From Alistipes sp. (GTDB lineage: Bacteria; Bacteroidota; Bacteroidia; Bacteroidales; Rikenellaceae), in the NCBI GenBank assembly GCA_020026435.1, contig JAHHQK010000023.1, positions 1 to 32,171 on the forward strand: a stretch of 32,171 bases of DNA, given 5' to 3'. The notes beneath the pieces were generated by a model. That model ran no database searches, was not told the origin of the DNA, and worked only from the letters and a program-made list of their open reading frames with translations. Positions 29,896 to 32,171 of the stretch are shown here, piece by piece (position 1 is the stretch's first letter; each line of letters opens with the position of its first letter). A program made the translations under genes and the position numbers.

Positions 29896-31935
29896 ATGGA
29901 AAAAACGATACCTCACCTTCCCATCGTCGAACAGGACGAATGGCTCGGACCGGTCGAACAGCAGCTTCGCGACCGGCAAAACCGTTACGAAAGGAAACTG
30001 GCCGACATCTGCGCCACCAACTCCTCGATCGTGGACTATGCCAACGGATACCGATACTTCGGGTGGCAGTGGGACGATACGCTCGACGGATGGTGGTTTC
30101 GGGAGTGGTTGCCCGGGGCCGAGGATGTGTTCCTCTTCGGAGATTTCAACAACTGGCAGCGCACGGAGCTGAGGTTGCAGAAGAATTATCAGAGCGGCGT
30201 GTGGAGCATCTTCCTCCCCGCGGCCATGTATGCCGACCGGCTCATCCACGGATCGCTCTACAAGATCCACGTCCACGGACCCAATGGCTGGCTGGACCGC
30301 ATCCCGGCCTATGCCACGCGCGTGGTGCAGGACGAAGCGACGAAGAACTACACGGCCCAGTTCTGGAATCCCGGCCGGGAGTTCGACTGGAGGGGTGACG
30401 ACTTCAGGATCGCTGACCGCGAGGGTCTGCTCATCTATGAGGCTCATGTGGGCATGGCCCAGGAGAAGGAGGGCGTGGGCACGTACCGCGAATTTACCGA
30501 GAAGGTGCTGCCCATCATCCGGCGCGAGGGATACAATGCCGTCCAGCTCATGGCCATCGCCGAGCATCCCTACTACGGGTCGTTCGGCTATCATGTGTCG
30601 AGTTTCTTTGCCCCCACGTCACGCTGCGGCACGCCCGAGGAACTGAAGGAACTGATCCGCACGGCCCACGAGATGGGCATTGCCGTGATCATGGACCTGG
30701 TACACGCCCACTATGTCAAGAATCTCAACGAGGGAATCAACGAGCTGGACGGTACGGACCACCTCTACTCCCTGCCCGGCGAGGTGGGTTACCAGAAGTA
30801 CTGGGACTCGAAACTCTTCGACTACGGCAAGCGCGAGGTGCAGCATTTCCTGCTCTCCAACGTCAAATACTGGCTCGATGAATACCACTTCGACGGCTAC
30901 CGCTTCGACGGTGTGACCTCGATGATCTACCACCACCACGGCTACACCGATTTCGACTGCCGCGAGAAGTTCTTCGACGAGGGGGTCAACGAGGACGCCA
31001 TCGACTACCTGACGCTGGCCAACCGTCTGATCCACGACTTCAACCCCGCGGCCGTGACCATTGCCGAGGATGTGAGCGGAATGCCCGGAATGTGTATCCC
31101 GATCGGGGACGGCGGCATAGGGTTCGACTACCGTCTGGGCATGGCCATCCCCGATTTCTGGATCAAGCTGCTGAAGGATATTCCCGATGAGGAGTGGAAC
31201 ATCTACGAGATGTGGTCGGTGATGACGGGCCGTCTGCCGGCCGTCAAGACCGTGGCCTATGCCGAGTCGCACGACCAGGCGCTGGTGGGCGACAAGACCA
31301 TAGCCTTCCGTCTGATGGACAAGGAGATGTATTTCCATATGGACCGAGCCTCGGAGAACCTGGTGATCGACCGCGGAATGGCTCTCCACAAGATGATCCG
31401 TCTGATGACCATCTCGACGGGCGGTCAGGCCTATCTGAACTTCATGGGCAACGAATTCGGACACCCCGAGTGGATCGACTTCCCGAGGGAGGGCAACGGC
31501 TGGAGCTATGCTCATGCACGGCGTCAGTGGTCGCTGGCCGAGAACGGATTCCTGCGTTACAGCTGGCTGGGTGACTTCGATCGGGCGATGATCGACCTGA
31601 TCCGGAAGTACAGGGTGTTGCAGGGCGGATATCCGTGGAACCTGCTGATGGACGAGCAGAACAAGACGATGGTTTTCTCGCACGGCGACCTGCTGTTTGT
31701 CTTCAACTGGCATCCCTCGGCCTCGATTCCCGACTATGAACTGCCGGTGCAGGGTGTGGGCAAGTATGTGCCGATCCTGTCGACCGACGAGAAGCGTTTC
31801 GGAGGGCAGGAGCGGCAACTGATGGACGAGGAGCATTTCTCCTACAACCTCCACGGCGACGACGGCAAGGATTATCCCAAGATCAAGATCTACAACACCT
31901 GCCGCACGGCGACCGTATTCCTGCGCGAGCAATAA
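29896..31935 (+). CDS. glgB: 1,4-alpha-glucan branching enzyme, GH13
   Basis: A 679-residue glycogen branching enzyme. An N-terminal CBM48-like beta domain (about 50-150, with WWFREWLPGAEDVFLFGDFN) precedes a GH13 barrel. Catalytic residues are nucleophile D338 in YRFDGVTSM, acid/base E391 in TIAEDVSGMPG and the ESHDQALVG transition-state Asp region. The MGNEFGHPEWIDFPREGNGWSY stretch and length resemble eukaryote-type (GH13_8) branching enzymes rather than E. coli GlgB. It cuts alpha-1,4 chains and rejoins them as alpha-1,6 branches in cytoplasmic glycogen. ATG 29896 was preferred over an in-frame TTG four codons upstream. No other glycogen gene is adjacent; a terminator follows. Confidence 0.94.
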   Translation: MEKTIPHLPIVEQDEWLGPVEQQLRDRQNRYERKLADICATNSSIVDYANGYRYFGWQWDDTLDGWWFREWLPGAEDVFLFGDFNNWQRTELRLQKNYQSGVWSIFLPAAMYADRLIHGSLYKIHVHGPNGWLDRIPAYATRVVQDEATKNYTAQFWNPGREFDWRGDDFRIADREGLLIYEAHVGMAQEKEGVGTYREFTEKVLPIIRREGYNAVQLMAIAEHPYYGSFGYHVSSFFAPTSRCGTPEELKELIRTAHEMGIAVIMDLVHAHYVKNLNEGINELDGTDHLYSLPGEVGYQKYWDSKLFDYGKREVQHFLLSNVKYWLDEYHFDGYRFDGVTSMIYHHHGYTDFDCREKFFDEGVNEDAIDYLTLANRLIHDFNPAAVTIAEDVSGMPGMCIPIGDGGIGFDYRLGMAIPDFWIKLLKDIPDEEWNIYEMWSVMTGRLPAVKTVAYAESHDQALVGDKTIAFRLMDKEMYFHMDRASENLVIDRGMALHKMIRLMTISTGGQAYLNFMGNEFGHPEWIDFPREGNGWSYAHARRQWSLAENGFLRYSWLGDFDRAMIDLIRKYRVLQGGYPWNLLMDEQNKTMVFSHGDLLFVFNWHPSASIPDYELPVQGVGKYVPILSTDEKRFGGQERQLMDEEHFSYNLHGDDGKDYPKIKIYNTCRTATVFLREQ

Positions 31936-31990
31936 AAACGGGGTGGATGCGGGCCGAGGCCTTGGCCTTCCGTTCTGAAATTACCAAGCG

Positions 31991-32035
31991 ATTCCCCGCC
32001 TTCGGAATTTTCGGATTTCGGGGCGGGGATTTTTT
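31991..32035 (+). terminator. Rho-independent terminator of glgB
   Basis: TCCCCGCC (31993-32000) pairs with GGCGGGGA (32022-32029) over a long loop that can fold further (TTCGGAA-like), followed by a run of six T. Confidence 0.8.
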
Positions 32036-32082
32036 GTCCGGGGATGAAGCGGGCGGTTGAGGTGGAGTTCGTTTTTTGGGAA

Positions 32083-32130
32083 GGGGCGTCGGGGATGTCC
32101 GGTCGGGGGCGTCGGGGGGTGTCGGGTCGG
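32083..32130 (+). repeat. Two near-identical G-rich direct repeats at the window end
   Basis: GGGGCGTCGGGG, then (a/gg)TGTC and GGTCGG, occurs at 32083-32106 and again at 32106-32130, spaced 23 bases. The surrounding 32036-32171 is strongly G-rich on the + strand and holds no supported gene. Confidence 0.6.
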
Positions 32131-32171
32131 CGGAAGGAAGGGGGAGCGGGGTGGAGACGTGTCGGAATATC

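Overview
The window looks like chromosomal, mostly housekeeping DNA from a GC-rich member of the Bacteroidales, most likely an Alistipes-like Rikenellaceae (genus is inference). The evidence is the set of gene families (Bacteroidetes-type LptD, a MurF-alanine racemase fusion, a eukaryote-like glycogen branching enzyme, a POT transporter, S20 directly behind tRNA-Glu), the repeated Bacteroidetes -7 promoter element TAnnTTTG, the absence of strong Shine-Dalgarno sites, and GC-rich codon use. No insertion sequence, prophage, CRISPR array or integrase was seen.

Layout. 1-495: 3' part of tRNA-Glu(UUC), a structured leader, rpsT and its terminator. 496-1073: a noncoding, G-rich tract built of degenerate 10- and 11-bp repeats. 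1127-6384: envelope genes, with lptD (-) divergent from an N-acetylmuramoyl-alanine amidase and an MCE/MlaD protein (+); the shared control region carries two inverted repeats. 6456-14017: mutS2, a murF-alr fusion, an RsmI-like methyltransferase, grpE and dnaJ. 14158-19117: a small membrane protein, mutL, a rhomboid protease, a membrane-anchored EEP hydrolase and a YhcH-family protein. 19562-20902: gdhA (-). 21270-23672: a GNAT-like protein and gcvT (+). 23974-27631: an SDR, an MBL-fold hydrolase and a POT peptide transporter (all -). 27876-31935: a small predicted secreted protein, a TrkH potassium transporter and glgB (+). The end is again G-rich repeat DNA.

How the genes fit together. The left part serves outer-membrane and wall biogenesis (LPS assembly, lipid trafficking, peptidoglycan cleavage and precursor synthesis). 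The middle serves protein folding and DNA repair. The right part holds central metabolism and transport (ammonium assimilation, glycine cleavage, peptide and K+ uptake, glycogen). Clear rho-independent terminators separate most units.

I found no obvious new multi-gene defence or metabolic system. The most unusual signals are the helical-period G-rich arrays in noncoding DNA (especially 571-861), the paired inverted repeats in the lptD/amidase control region, and a MutL whose C-terminal endonuclease motifs are all degraded.
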